From Rhizobium sp. Q54 (lineage in GTDB: Bacteria > Pseudomonadota > Alphaproteobacteria > Rhizobiales > Beijerinckiaceae), in NCBI GenBank assembly GCA_945901195.1, contig CAMDKB010000321.1, forward strand, positions 1 to 5,427: a DNA stretch of 5,427 nt. Direction: 5' to 3'. Both the position numbers and the translations under genes were made by a program. The notes beneath the pieces were generated by a model. It searched no databases and was not told the origin of the DNA. It saw only the letters and a list, made by a program, of their open reading frames with translations. Below, piece after piece: positions 1-5,420 of the stretch (position 1 is its first letter; each line of letters begins with the position of its first letter).

Positions 1-89
1 ACCCATGGGCCATGTTTTTTTACGGGGTCACTCGCCACCAAAAAGTAGACGGCCGCTCCCTTCCTGCAGCCAGGATAGCGCAACAGTTT
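1..89. other. Left edge, no gene recognised
   Basis: These bases lie beyond the stop of the truncated transposase. All three minus-strand frames entering from the transposase close by about position 20, and none gives the DDE catalytic domain expected next in an IS630 transposase. A short plus-strand open frame begins near position 5 and closes near position 130, inside the transposase; I do not recognise its product. The stretch is probably the sequence that replaced the lost half of the insertion sequence, or decayed DNA. Confidence 0.4.
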
Positions 90-605
90 CTATCCCCACA
101 GGAGGCCTCGCGCCGCGATGGTTTTTTTGAAGGCGTCAGCTTCCTCTGGCGTGGCTGATTTGGGATTTTTCGGGCGCGGCTTCTGGATTGACCAGCGGCA
201 CGCTCGTAGCGCTTCCCAACCGCGCTGTGTCGCGACCCTGACCAAGCCAAGTTCATCCGCCATCCAGCTTGCCACCTTGCGGCTCGTCCACAGCCCGCCA
301 TCGGACGGCGGCTCGCGAAGGCGAACGCGCAATCGCTCAAGCACCTCTGACTTCAGGATCGTCGCGGGAGCGCCGTTGGCGCGGCGCAGGTCGCCAAGGG
401 CGTTGGGACCCTCCGCGTTGTAGCGCTCAAGCAATTGCTCGATCCACCGTTGTCCGAACGAGGTCATCGCCGCCACCTGGCTCGTCGAATGACCCTTCGC
501 CAGCAGCCAAATTGTCTGAAAATGACGCGACGACGTGACGTCCGTGCAGGCTTCGTAACGCTCTTCCAACGCCTCGACGCTCAGATGATCCACGACAGCG
601 ACCAT
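90..605 (-). pseudogene. IS630-family transposase, N-terminal DNA-binding half only
   Basis: This is the N-terminal part of an IS630 (Tc1/mariner-like) transposase, which in intact form cuts and pastes its element into TA sites. The 171 residues show a first helix-turn-helix at about 35-65 (AKGHSTSQVAAMTSF then RWIEQLLERYNAEG) and a second winged-helix part at about 85-145, with the typical PPSDGGLWTSRKVASWMA stretch and the QKPRPKNPKSATPEEADAFK linker. Similarity to the family stops at about residue 161, and ten unrelated residues (TIAARGLLWG) precede the stop. Intact relatives run to about 340 residues, so the DDE catalytic domain is absent and the product cannot transpose. The break lies beside a run of seven A on the coding strand (122-128), but the shifted frames do not restore the catalytic domain. 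The ATG at 605 is supported by an AGGAGG site five bases upstream. The family call is confident; the protein is presumed non-functional. Confidence 0.88.
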
Positions 606-610
606 GTTCG

Positions 611-616
611 CCTCCT
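611..616 (-). promoter_or_regulatory. Shine-Dalgarno site of the transposase fragment
   Basis: The minus strand reads AGGAGG, then CGAAC, then ATG. This near-consensus site five bases from the ATG at 605 fixes the start of the transposase fragment. Confidence 0.75.
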
Positions 617-681
617 GCGATTCATGGCAAACAAAATTACCCGCGTCGCGACCAAAAGGGAACCCCGCCCAATCGAGTCAA

Positions 682-1056
682 TCAGCCGGAAACCGTATCA
701 TAGGGTTCGAGCCTGCCGTCTAACGCTGTGGTGATAGTCTCGCGGACACTTTCAAAATCGTTCAAAATATCATTGTTCCAAAAGCGAAGAACGCTAAATC
801 CCTCAGCAACGAGACAGGCGTCCCGTCGTGCGTCATGCTGGCTTTCAGAATGTTGAGGGCCATCGGCTTCGACAATCAAACGCGAAGTGCGGCAGCAAAA
901 ATCAGCAAAATAAGGATCAACCGAAAATTGCCGGACAAACTTATGTCCGCCAAATCTGCGTCCACGCAAAGCGTACCATAATTTGCGTTCCGCATCTGTC
1001 ACGGCGGCGCGATGCGATTGCGCAAATGTAGTTGTTGCAAAATCTTTGGTGCGCAT
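682..1056 (-). CDS. DUF559 endonuclease-like protein, 3' end probably altered by the IS
   Basis: This is a small DUF559 protein, a family with the fold of very-short-patch-repair (Vsr) and restriction-type endonucleases; its cellular role is not firmly known. Over 124 residues it shows DAERKLWYALRGRR (21-34), the KFVRQ core (39-43), YFADF (49-53), the VEADGPQH signature (62-69; E63, D65, Q68 and H69 are likely active-site residues) and VLRFWNND (89-96). The family often has IGPYxADF where this protein has VDPYFADF. A TTG start at 1095 would add 13 residues unlike the family, so the ATG at 1056 is preferred, although its ribosome-binding site is weak. The last residues (about PYDTVSG) fall where the IS630 remnant begins, so the native C-terminus and stop may have been replaced. 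The nuclease core is complete and the protein could be active. It is divergent from the Hsp70-like gene. Confidence 0.85.
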   Translation of the reverse strand: MRTKDFATTTFAQSHRAAVTDAERKLWYALRGRRFGGHKFVRQFSVDPYFADFCCRTSRLIVEADGPQHSESQHDARRDACLVAEGFSVLRFWNNDILNDFESVRETITTALDGRLEPYDTVSG

Positions 1057-1092
1057 GGTTGTTCTGCAGGGTTGAATTGAAATGTCGGAACT

Positions 1093-1106
1093 CAATTCCA
1101 GAATTG
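1093..1106. repeat. Perfect 6-bp inverted repeat, candidate operator
   Basis: CAATTC-CA-GAATTG is a perfect inverted repeat with a 2-bp centre. Further GAATTG copies lie at 1074-1079 and 1112-1117. The palindrome overlaps the predicted -10 box (1103-1108) and start point of the DUF559 promoter, where a repressor would block RNA polymerase. Operator function is inferred from position only. Confidence 0.4.
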
Positions 1107-1131
1107 TGATCGAATTGCCCTATAGTGACAA
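1103..1131 (-). promoter_or_regulatory. Predicted sigma-70-like promoter of the DUF559 gene
   Basis: On the minus strand, TTGTCA (1126-1131, five of six to consensus) is followed after 17 bp by CACAAT (1103-1108, four of six). Transcription would start near 1096, giving a leader of about 40 nt to the ATG at 1056. Spacing and position are good; it is a prediction by eye. Confidence 0.45.
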
Positions 1132-1330
1132 GCAGGTATTCTGTTTTATTTGCGGCGCCCAACCATGGCTCCCCCGCACATCCTGCACCCTCCCCACTCA
1201 CGAGGCCGCCGCACTCCCGCGTGGCGAGTCTTGCTTTGTCACGCGCGCCCTCCCATAACCAGCGAAACACTCCACAGAATCGCAGCTCTGCCACACTGCC
1301 TTGCGCAGCGCCAACACGAGTCTTCCCAGC

Positions 1331-2602
1331 ATGCCCCCGGTTCTCGGCCTCGATTTCGGCACAACCAATACTGTCATGGCCATGCCTGACAGCGCTGATC
1401 AGGCGCATACGCTTTCGATCCCAGTTGAAAATACCGCTGTTGATACGCTGCGGTCTGCCCTGTGCTTTTTTCGCGCGCAAAACATCACCGGCGTGGAGGC
1501 GGGGCCGTTCGCCATCGAGAAATTCATCGAAGATCCCGAGGATGTTCGTTTCATCCAGTCGTTCAAGACATTTGCCGCCAGCCCGCATTTTGCCGGCACC
1601 TATATTTTTGGCAAGCGCTACACTTTTGATGCCTTGCTGGAATCGTTTCTTGCCCGCGTGTTTGAATATGCCCGCTTTGATGCGCCAGAGCGTATCATCA
1701 TAGGCCGGCCCGTTGCGTTTGCGGGCGCTGATCCTGATCCCGCGCTGGCGACGCAACGCTATCAGAACGCGTTGCGCGCGCTGGGCGTCAAGGAAGTTAT
1801 ATTCGTTTATGAGCCTGTTGCGGCGGCGTTCTTCTTCGCGCGTGCGCTGACCAGGCCGGCAACAATTCTGGTCGCTGATTTTGGCGGTGGCACAACCGAT
1901 TTTTCCATCATGCAATTTGATTTTGTCAAAGGCGCGCTGAAGGCCAAGGCGCTGGGCCACGGCGGCATCGGCATTGCGGGCGATCATTTCGATTATCGCA
2001 TCATCAACCACGCAGTTCTGCCGCGCCTTGGCAAGGGCTCAAAATTTCGCGGATTGTTCAAGGACGAGGATTTTCCCGATAGCTGGTTTTCATCCTTCTC
2101 GCGCTGGAATTCGCTTTCAATCTTGAAAGCATCGAGTGAATTTCGCGAGATGAAAACGCTGTTGAGCCGCGCCCGCGCACCTGAAAAAATTGAACGTTTC
2201 ATTCGCCTCGTGGATGACGATCAGGGCTATCCACTTTACCGCGCCATTTCAGAGGTGAAGATGCAACTCTCGCAGCATGACAATGCCACGCTGCGGTTCG
2301 CACCGCTCGGCGCTGATTTTGAGATGAACATCAAGCGCAGCGAGTTCGAATCCTGGATCGCGCATGATCTGGACCGCCTCGAAACGACATTGCAGGACAC
2401 CTTGCGCAGCAGCAACATCGGCACAGGCGAAATCGATCAGGTGTTTCTCACAGGCGGAACAAGCTTTGTGCCTGCAGTGCGGGCGATATTCGAGCACACG
2501 TTCGGCGCAGCCAAAATCGAATCCGGCGACGAGATGATTTCCATCGCCAATGGCCTGGCCCTCATCGGGGCGCGCGAGGATTGTCAGGCCTGGGCAGCGT
2601 AA
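1331..2602 (+). CDS. yegD: Hsp70-family ATPase, YegD-like putative chaperone
   Basis: This is an actin/Hsp70-fold ATPase of the YegD type, expected in the cytoplasm; its clients are unknown. The 423 residues show the Hsp70 nucleotide-binding signatures in order: phosphate-1 loop GLDFGTTNTVMAM (6-18, D8), the FIQSFKTFA stretch with K79 where DnaK has its catalytic lysine, IIIGRPV (122-128), EPVAAA (161-166), phosphate-2 loop DFGGGTTDFSI (183-193) and adenosine motif LTGGTSFVP (373-381). The RAPEK segment followed by SEVKMQLS matches E. coli YegD in order and spacing. Like YegD (about 450 residues), it ends soon after the ATPase domain and lacks the DnaK beta-sandwich substrate domain, so it probably does not work as a classical DnaK. 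The ATG at 1331 is chosen over an upstream TTG at 1301 because homology starts there; the ribosome-binding site is weak. No DnaJ or GrpE gene lies nearby. It ends 7 bp from the convergent binding-protein gene. Confidence 0.9.
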   Translation: MPPVLGLDFGTTNTVMAMPDSADQAHTLSIPVENTAVDTLRSALCFFRAQNITGVEAGPFAIEKFIEDPEDVRFIQSFKTFAASPHFAGTYIFGKRYTFDALLESFLARVFEYARFDAPERIIIGRPVAFAGADPDPALATQRYQNALRALGVKEVIFVYEPVAAAFFFARALTRPATILVADFGGGTTDFSIMQFDFVKGALKAKALGHGGIGIAGDHFDYRIINHAVLPRLGKGSKFRGLFKDEDFPDSWFSSFSRWNSLSILKASSEFREMKTLLSRARAPEKIERFIRLVDDDQGYPLYRAISEVKMQLSQHDNATLRFAPLGADFEMNIKRSEFESWIAHDLDRLETTLQDTLRSSNIGTGEIDQVFLTGGTSFVPAVRAIFEHTFGAAKIESGDEMISIANGLALIGAREDCQAWAA

Positions 2603-2609
2603 GCGAAAA

Positions 2610-3632
2610 TTATTGTCCCAGACCCAATATCTGCCGCGTTTTTTCCACGACCGACGCCGGTGTTCGGTAAATTTCGTCAATCTGCGCGGTTAGCTCTGCG
2701 CCACTCAGAGGCCGCACATCAATCTTCGCGCGTTCCATTTCGCCAAGAAACTCCGCGTCTTTCATGGTCGCATCAAATGCGCCGCGCAAAGCTGCAATCC
2801 GCTCGGGCGGCACATCGCCGGGCGCCATGATAGGGCGAAAATAAGCCAGCGGCCCAAAGATCAGCCTGAGTATCTGGCGCTGCTCATCGCTGGTCGCAAG
2901 TTCCATGACGTTGGGCGCTTTCAAATCAGGATTTGGCTTCAGGCCTGTTTGCAGAGGCACAAGAATGGTTCCCGCCTCAAGTTGCGCCCTCATGTCGCGC
3001 AGCACCGTTGATGTCGCAAGACCGCAAACGCCGTCCACTTCGCCCTTCTCCGCAGCAAGCCTTATGTCGACCGTGCTGCGATAACCCTGAACATATTTGA
3101 ATTTGAAACCAAACAATACTTCAAGCACGCGCGCTTCTAGGTAGCTGCCGCTTGTTGGCCCCGTCGCGCCCAGAAGATGATCGCGATTGCGCAAGTCCTC
3201 AATGTTCCTGCCCTTCCCATTCCACAGCACGCAGGCGCCTGCTTCGCTCGACACGCTGCCAATCCAGTTGACCTTGCGCGGATCGTATTTGGCGTTGGCT
3301 GGATCAAGCAACATGTCGGTAGAGTTTTGCGGGCTTGAGAGGGCAATCGTCAATCCATCACGCGGCGCGGCATGTGCGACATTGATAATAGCGTTCAGTC
3401 CGCCTGCGCCGGGCATGTTTTGCGCGATCGCTGTTGGCTTGCCGGGGATATGCCGGGCCATATGACGCAATGTCATGCGGGAATAGGTGTCAAACACAGT
3501 TCCCGCGGGATAGCCGACAATCAGCTTTAAAGTCTTGCCGGCAAAGAAAGCGGATGCATCTGCTTGCGCTGATGCATTCACTGGCGCCATAGCCGCGCAA
3601 CAAAGGCCAGCTATTACCGCTCGTCTCAACAT
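2610..3632 (-). CDS. Bug/TctC-family periplasmic substrate-binding protein
   Basis: This is a solute-binding protein of the tripartite tricarboxylate transporter (TTT) type, which captures small carboxylates in the periplasm for a TctA/TctB membrane pair. The first 22 of 340 residues form a Sec signal peptide: MLRR, a hydrophobic stretch AVIAGLCCAAMAPV, then NASA with likely cleavage before Q23. The mature part shows LKLIVGYPAGTVFDTYSR (35-52), NMPGAGG (72-78), APRDGLTIA (89-97), VNWIGSVSSEAG (121-132) and GATGPTSGSY (155-164), then YVQGYRSTVDI before the EKGEVDG turn (195-201). This pattern fits the Bug two-domain fold, though the usual YKG loop is changed to VQGYRST, so the ligand cannot be predicted. 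The ATG at 3632 is chosen for the signal peptide and a GGGGGG-type ribosome-binding site; a longer reading to 3815 would cross the divergent gene. No tctA or tctB is present, as with many orphan Bug proteins. Confidence 0.9.
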   Translation of the reverse strand: MLRRAVIAGLCCAAMAPVNASAQADASAFFAGKTLKLIVGYPAGTVFDTYSRMTLRHMARHIPGKPTAIAQNMPGAGGLNAIINVAHAAPRDGLTIALSSPQNSTDMLLDPANAKYDPRKVNWIGSVSSEAGACVLWNGKGRNIEDLRNRDHLLGATGPTSGSYLEARVLEVLFGFKFKYVQGYRSTVDIRLAAEKGEVDGVCGLATSTVLRDMRAQLEAGTILVPLQTGLKPNPDLKAPNVMELATSDEQRQILRLIFGPLAYFRPIMAPGDVPPERIAALRGAFDATMKDAEFLGEMERAKIDVRPLSGAELTAQIDEIYRTPASVVEKTRQILGLGQ

Positions 3633-3636
3633 ACGA

Positions 3637-3644
3637 TCCCCCCT
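3637..3644 (-). promoter_or_regulatory. Shine-Dalgarno site of the Bug/TctC gene
   Basis: The minus strand reads AGGGGGGA about four bases before the ATG at 3632. It supports this start, which also puts the signal peptide at the very N-terminus. Confidence 0.6.
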
Positions 3645-3672
3645 GCCCGTTCCTCTGCATCGACTTTTATGA

Positions 3673-3702
3673 TATCTATTCATCCCCTGTGCGAATTGGC
3701 AA
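3673..3702 (-). promoter_or_regulatory. Predicted promoter of the Bug/TctC gene
   Basis: On the minus strand, TTGCCA (3697-3702, five of six to consensus) lies 18 bp from TAGATA (3673-3678). Transcription would begin near 3666, leaving about 34 nt before the ATG. On the opposite strand a TATGAT (3668-3673) could serve as the -10 box of the divergent dehydratase gene, but I see no convincing -35 box for it. Confidence 0.4.
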
Positions 3703-3715
3703 GCGCAGGGTTTTT

Positions 3716-3720
3716 GGAGG
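3716..3720 (+). promoter_or_regulatory. Shine-Dalgarno site of the dehydratase gene
   Basis: GGAGG lies six bases before the ATG at 3727 but only three bases before the in-frame TTG at 3724, so the ATG is the better start. Confidence 0.7.
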
Positions 3721-3726
3721 ATCTTG

Positions 3727-4014
3727 ATGGCGCAAACAAGCACGCTTCCGGACACACTCGCCAAGGGCGGCTGGCGGTTGGCTTCCGATGGTGCGGCAAT
3801 ACTCAAGACATTCATATTCGCATCATTTGCCGATGCGATGACCTTTATGTTGCGTGTTTCCTATGCAGCAGAAGCTGCCGATCATCACCCTGAATGGACC
3901 AATGTCTACAACCGCGTTGATGTGCGGCTGACGACACATGATGCGGGTGGCCTGACGCAGAAGGATTTCGATCTTGCCGCGATCATGGAAGCGAAAGCGC
4001 GCACGCAGGATTAA
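3727..4014 (+). CDS. phhB: Pterin-4a-carbinolamine dehydratase (PCD/DCoH family)
   Basis: This enzyme dehydrates 4a-hydroxytetrahydrobiopterin to quinonoid dihydropterin (EC 4.2.1.96), recycling the pterin cofactor of aromatic amino acid hydroxylases; it is cytoplasmic. The 95 residues match the family's usual length of about 95-110. The catalytic histidines are all present: H53 and H54 in ADHHPEW (51-57) and H71 in LTTHDAGGLT (68-77), with the same 17-residue spacing as His62 to His79 of mammalian DCoH. The preceding helix FIFASFADAMTFMLRVSYAAEAA (29-51) also fits. The ATG at 3727 follows GGAGG at 3716-3720. No phenylalanine hydroxylase gene (phhA) is in the window, so the link to phenylalanine breakdown is not shown; many such genes stand alone, and a role in molybdopterin or other pterin metabolism remains possible. 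It is divergent from the Bug/TctC gene and converges on the aminotransferase gene with a 5-bp gap. Confidence 0.93.
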   Translation: MAQTSTLPDTLAKGGWRLASDGAAILKTFIFASFADAMTFMLRVSYAAEAADHHPEWTNVYNRVDVRLTTHDAGGLTQKDFDLAAIMEAKARTQD

Positions 4015-4019
4015 AACGA

Positions 4020-5348
4020 TCAACCAACCGCCCTGATCGCCTTGCCAACCTTGTCGACGATTTCGCCGATATGGTCCTCGTTGAGAATGAGCGGGGGCGC
4101 AATCACCACAGCATCGCCCGCGATGCGGATCAATACATCCTGACGGTGAAACGCTTCGTCCATCACCTCGAACCCTCGCTTGCCCGGCGCATTCGCACGG
4201 GGCGACAGTTCAATTGCAGCGGCAATGCCGACATTGCGAATATCGACAACACCGGGCAGGCCTTTGAGCGAATGAACCGCTTCTTCGAATGGCTTTTCCA
4301 TGCGGCTGGCATTGGCGAATATCTTTTCGTGTTCATAAAGATCGAGCGCAGCAAGCCCGGCGGCACAGGCGAGCGGATGGCCAGAATAGGTGTAGCCGTG
4401 CATGAATTCCACCGCGTGTTCGGGTCCCTTCATGAAAGCATCATAGACCGGGCCACGCACAATGACGCCGCCCATCGGCACGGCCCCGGATGTGACGCCT
4501 TTGGCAAAGCAGATCATATCGGGCACAACGCCATAGCGTTCAGCGGCGAAGGCATGGCCAAGACGTCCGAAGCCGGTGATGACTTCATCGAATATCAACA
4601 GCAGGCCGTATTTATCGCAGATCTGCCTTAGCCGCTGCAGATAGCCCACGGGCGCAGGCAAGACCCCTGTCGAGCCTGCCATGGGCTCGACAATCACGGC
4701 AGCGATTGTGGAGGCGTCGTGCAGACCAACGATGTTTTCAAGCTCGTTTGCCAGATGCGCACCCCATTCGGGTTCGCCGCGCGAAAAGGCCTGTTCGGTG
4801 CTATTGTAGGTTGTAGGCAAATGATCGACGGCCGGCAGCGCCAACCCGAAAAACTTTCTGTTCGCCACCATGCCGCCAACGGCGATGCCACCGAAACCCA
4901 CGCCGTGATAGCCGCGCACACGGCCGATAAGTCGCTGACGCGCGCCTTGCCCTGTCACATTGTGATAGGCGAGCGCGATCTTGAGTGCAGTATCCACGGC
5001 TTCCGATCCCGAACAGGTGAAAAACACATGATCGAGATCGCCGGGCGCGAGCGCCGCAATGCGTCTCGCAAGCTGAAAGGCCTGGGGATGTCCATATTGA
5101 AACGGCGGTGAAAAATCCATTTCCGCCGCCTGGTCCTGAATCGCCTTCACGATGGAGGGCCGGCCATGCCCGGCGTTCACACACCACAGGCCCGCTGCTG
5201 CATCGATCAGCTTGCGGCCTTCAGGGGTAAAATAATGCATGTCCCTGGCGCTGCCGATCATGCGAGGCGACGTCTTGAAGGACCGGTTGGATGAGAACGG
5301 CATCCAGTAGGATTCGAGGTCGTTCGGGGCCTGAACGGATTGTGACAT
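4020..5348 (-). CDS. Class III PLP aminotransferase, omega-amino acid:pyruvate type
   Basis: This PLP enzyme most likely moves the amino group of an omega-amino acid such as beta-alanine to pyruvate, giving malonate semialdehyde and alanine (EC 2.6.1.18); it is cytoplasmic. Its 442 residues resemble Pseudomonas omega-amino acid:pyruvate aminotransferases (BauA type) along the whole length: YWMPFSSNRSF (14-24), GLWCVNAGHGR (53-63), FQYGHP (83-88), TCSGSEAVDTAL (111-122) for phosphate binding, RGYHG (145-149), AAVIVEPMAGSTG, LLLIFDEVITGFGRLG with D254 holding the PLP ring nitrogen, and FAKGVTSGAVPMGG with K283 as the Schiff-base lysine. R408 (IRIAGD) sits where the carboxylate-binding arginine of the family lies. 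Substrate range among relatives is wide (beta-alanine, GABA, taurine, amines), so the exact donor is uncertain. The ATG at 5348 is chosen over the longer reading to 5420 because GGAGG at 5354-5358 precedes it and homology starts there. No malonate-semialdehyde dehydrogenase gene is adjacent in the window. Confidence 0.92.
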   Translation of the reverse strand: MSQSVQAPNDLESYWMPFSSNRSFKTSPRMIGSARDMHYFTPEGRKLIDAAAGLWCVNAGHGRPSIVKAIQDQAAEMDFSPPFQYGHPQAFQLARRIAALAPGDLDHVFFTCSGSEAVDTALKIALAYHNVTGQGARQRLIGRVRGYHGVGFGGIAVGGMVANRKFFGLALPAVDHLPTTYNSTEQAFSRGEPEWGAHLANELENIVGLHDASTIAAVIVEPMAGSTGVLPAPVGYLQRLRQICDKYGLLLIFDEVITGFGRLGHAFAAERYGVVPDMICFAKGVTSGAVPMGGVIVRGPVYDAFMKGPEHAVEFMHGYTYSGHPLACAAGLAALDLYEHEKIFANASRMEKPFEEAVHSLKGLPGVVDIRNVGIAAAIELSPRANAPGKRGFEVMDEAFHRQDVLIRIAGDAVVIAPPLILNEDHIGEIVDKVGKAIRAVG

Positions 5349-5353
5349 GAACG

Positions 5354-5358
5354 CCTCC
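5354..5358 (-). promoter_or_regulatory. Shine-Dalgarno site of the aminotransferase gene
   Basis: The minus strand reads GGAGG, then CGTTC, then ATG, an ideal five-base spacing. It decides the start at 5348; the ATG at 5375 lies upstream of this site and is not supported. Confidence 0.75.
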
Positions 5359-5370
5359 AGAGTTGACGGG

Positions 5371-5398
5371 GTCATATCACAGCCGCAAGGCTGGACAA
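5371..5398 (-). promoter_or_regulatory. Predicted promoter of the aminotransferase gene
   Basis: On the minus strand, TTGTCC (5393-5398) is followed after 16 bp by TATGAC (5371-5376), each four of six to consensus. Transcription would start near 5364, leaving a short leader to the ATG at 5348. The -35 box coincides with the first of three spaced repeats. The spacer contains a perfect CAGCC-GCAA-GGCTG inverted repeat (5380-5393). Confidence 0.4.
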
Positions 5399-5420
5399 AC
5401 ACGGGACAAACGCTGGACAA
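5393..5420. repeat. Three GGACAA direct repeats with 11-bp period, candidate operator
   Basis: GGACAA occurs at 5393-5398, 5404-5409 and 5415-5420, each start exactly 11 bp from the last. The first two copies extend to GGACAAAC. The period is close to one DNA helical turn, so the copies face the same side of the helix. Read toward the aminotransferase gene they are TTGTCC boxes, overlapping and upstream of its predicted -35 box. This layout fits a regulator binding in tandem, though no regulator gene is in the window. Confidence 0.5.

Larger units (their letters stand above)
90..700 (-). mobile_element. Remnant of an IS630-family insertion sequence
   Basis: The transposase fragment and the roughly 95 bp upstream of its start form one end of an insertion sequence. 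The outer boundary is inferred near a TA at about 699-701, because IS630 elements insert at TA and the neighbouring DUF559 reading frame loses its family character there. Read outward, the proposed terminus contains GATACGGTTTCCGGCTGAT. The opposite terminus is not present: no copy or inverted copy of this stretch was found at 1-120. The element is therefore one-ended and immobile. The exact end is a guess until compared with an intact copy. Confidence 0.55.
1057..1330. other. Divergent intergenic region between DUF559 and Hsp70-like genes
   Basis: These 274 bp separate two divergent genes. The left part (1074-1131) is AT-richer and holds a DUF559 promoter, a perfect palindrome and repeated GAATTG hexamers. 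The right part (about 1150-1330) is C-rich on the plus strand and open in several frames, but no protein family is recognisable in it. A weak plus-strand promoter candidate is TTGCCC (1115-1120), 16 bp, TATTCT (1137-1142), which would leave a leader of about 180 nt before the Hsp70-like ATG. I saw no clear riboswitch or terminator fold. Confidence 0.5.

Noticed and set aside
1..20. Palindromic CCATGG / CATGGGCCATG stretch at the left edge as an IS end or attachment site
   Set aside because: It is short, has no partner copy elsewhere in the window and does not match the proposed IS630 terminus near 700.
1125..1703. Plus-strand open frame of 192 codons overlapping the start of the Hsp70-like gene
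   Set aside because: Its product is rich in Pro, Ser and Arg without motifs, and half of it overlaps the Hsp70 ATPase domain in another frame; the open part reflects C-rich intergenic DNA.
941..2011. Long minus-strand open frame of 356 codons opposite the Hsp70-like gene
   Set aside because: It is arginine-rich, matches no family I recognise, and lies antisense to a clearly recognised Hsp70-fold gene and across the DUF559 gene, so it is a shadow of their coding pattern.
3633..3815. N-terminal extension of the Bug/TctC gene to 3815
   Set aside because: It would bury the signal peptide 61 residues inside the protein and overlap the start of the dehydratase gene; the ATG at 3632 has a good ribosome-binding site.
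4071..4631. Plus-strand open frame of 186 codons opposite the aminotransferase gene
   Set aside because: It is antisense to the PLP-lysine region of a well-recognised enzyme and shows no family motif.
5349..5420. N-terminal extension of the aminotransferase gene to 5420
   Set aside because: The added 24 residues do not resemble the family, and the region holds the GGAGG site, the promoter and the repeats.
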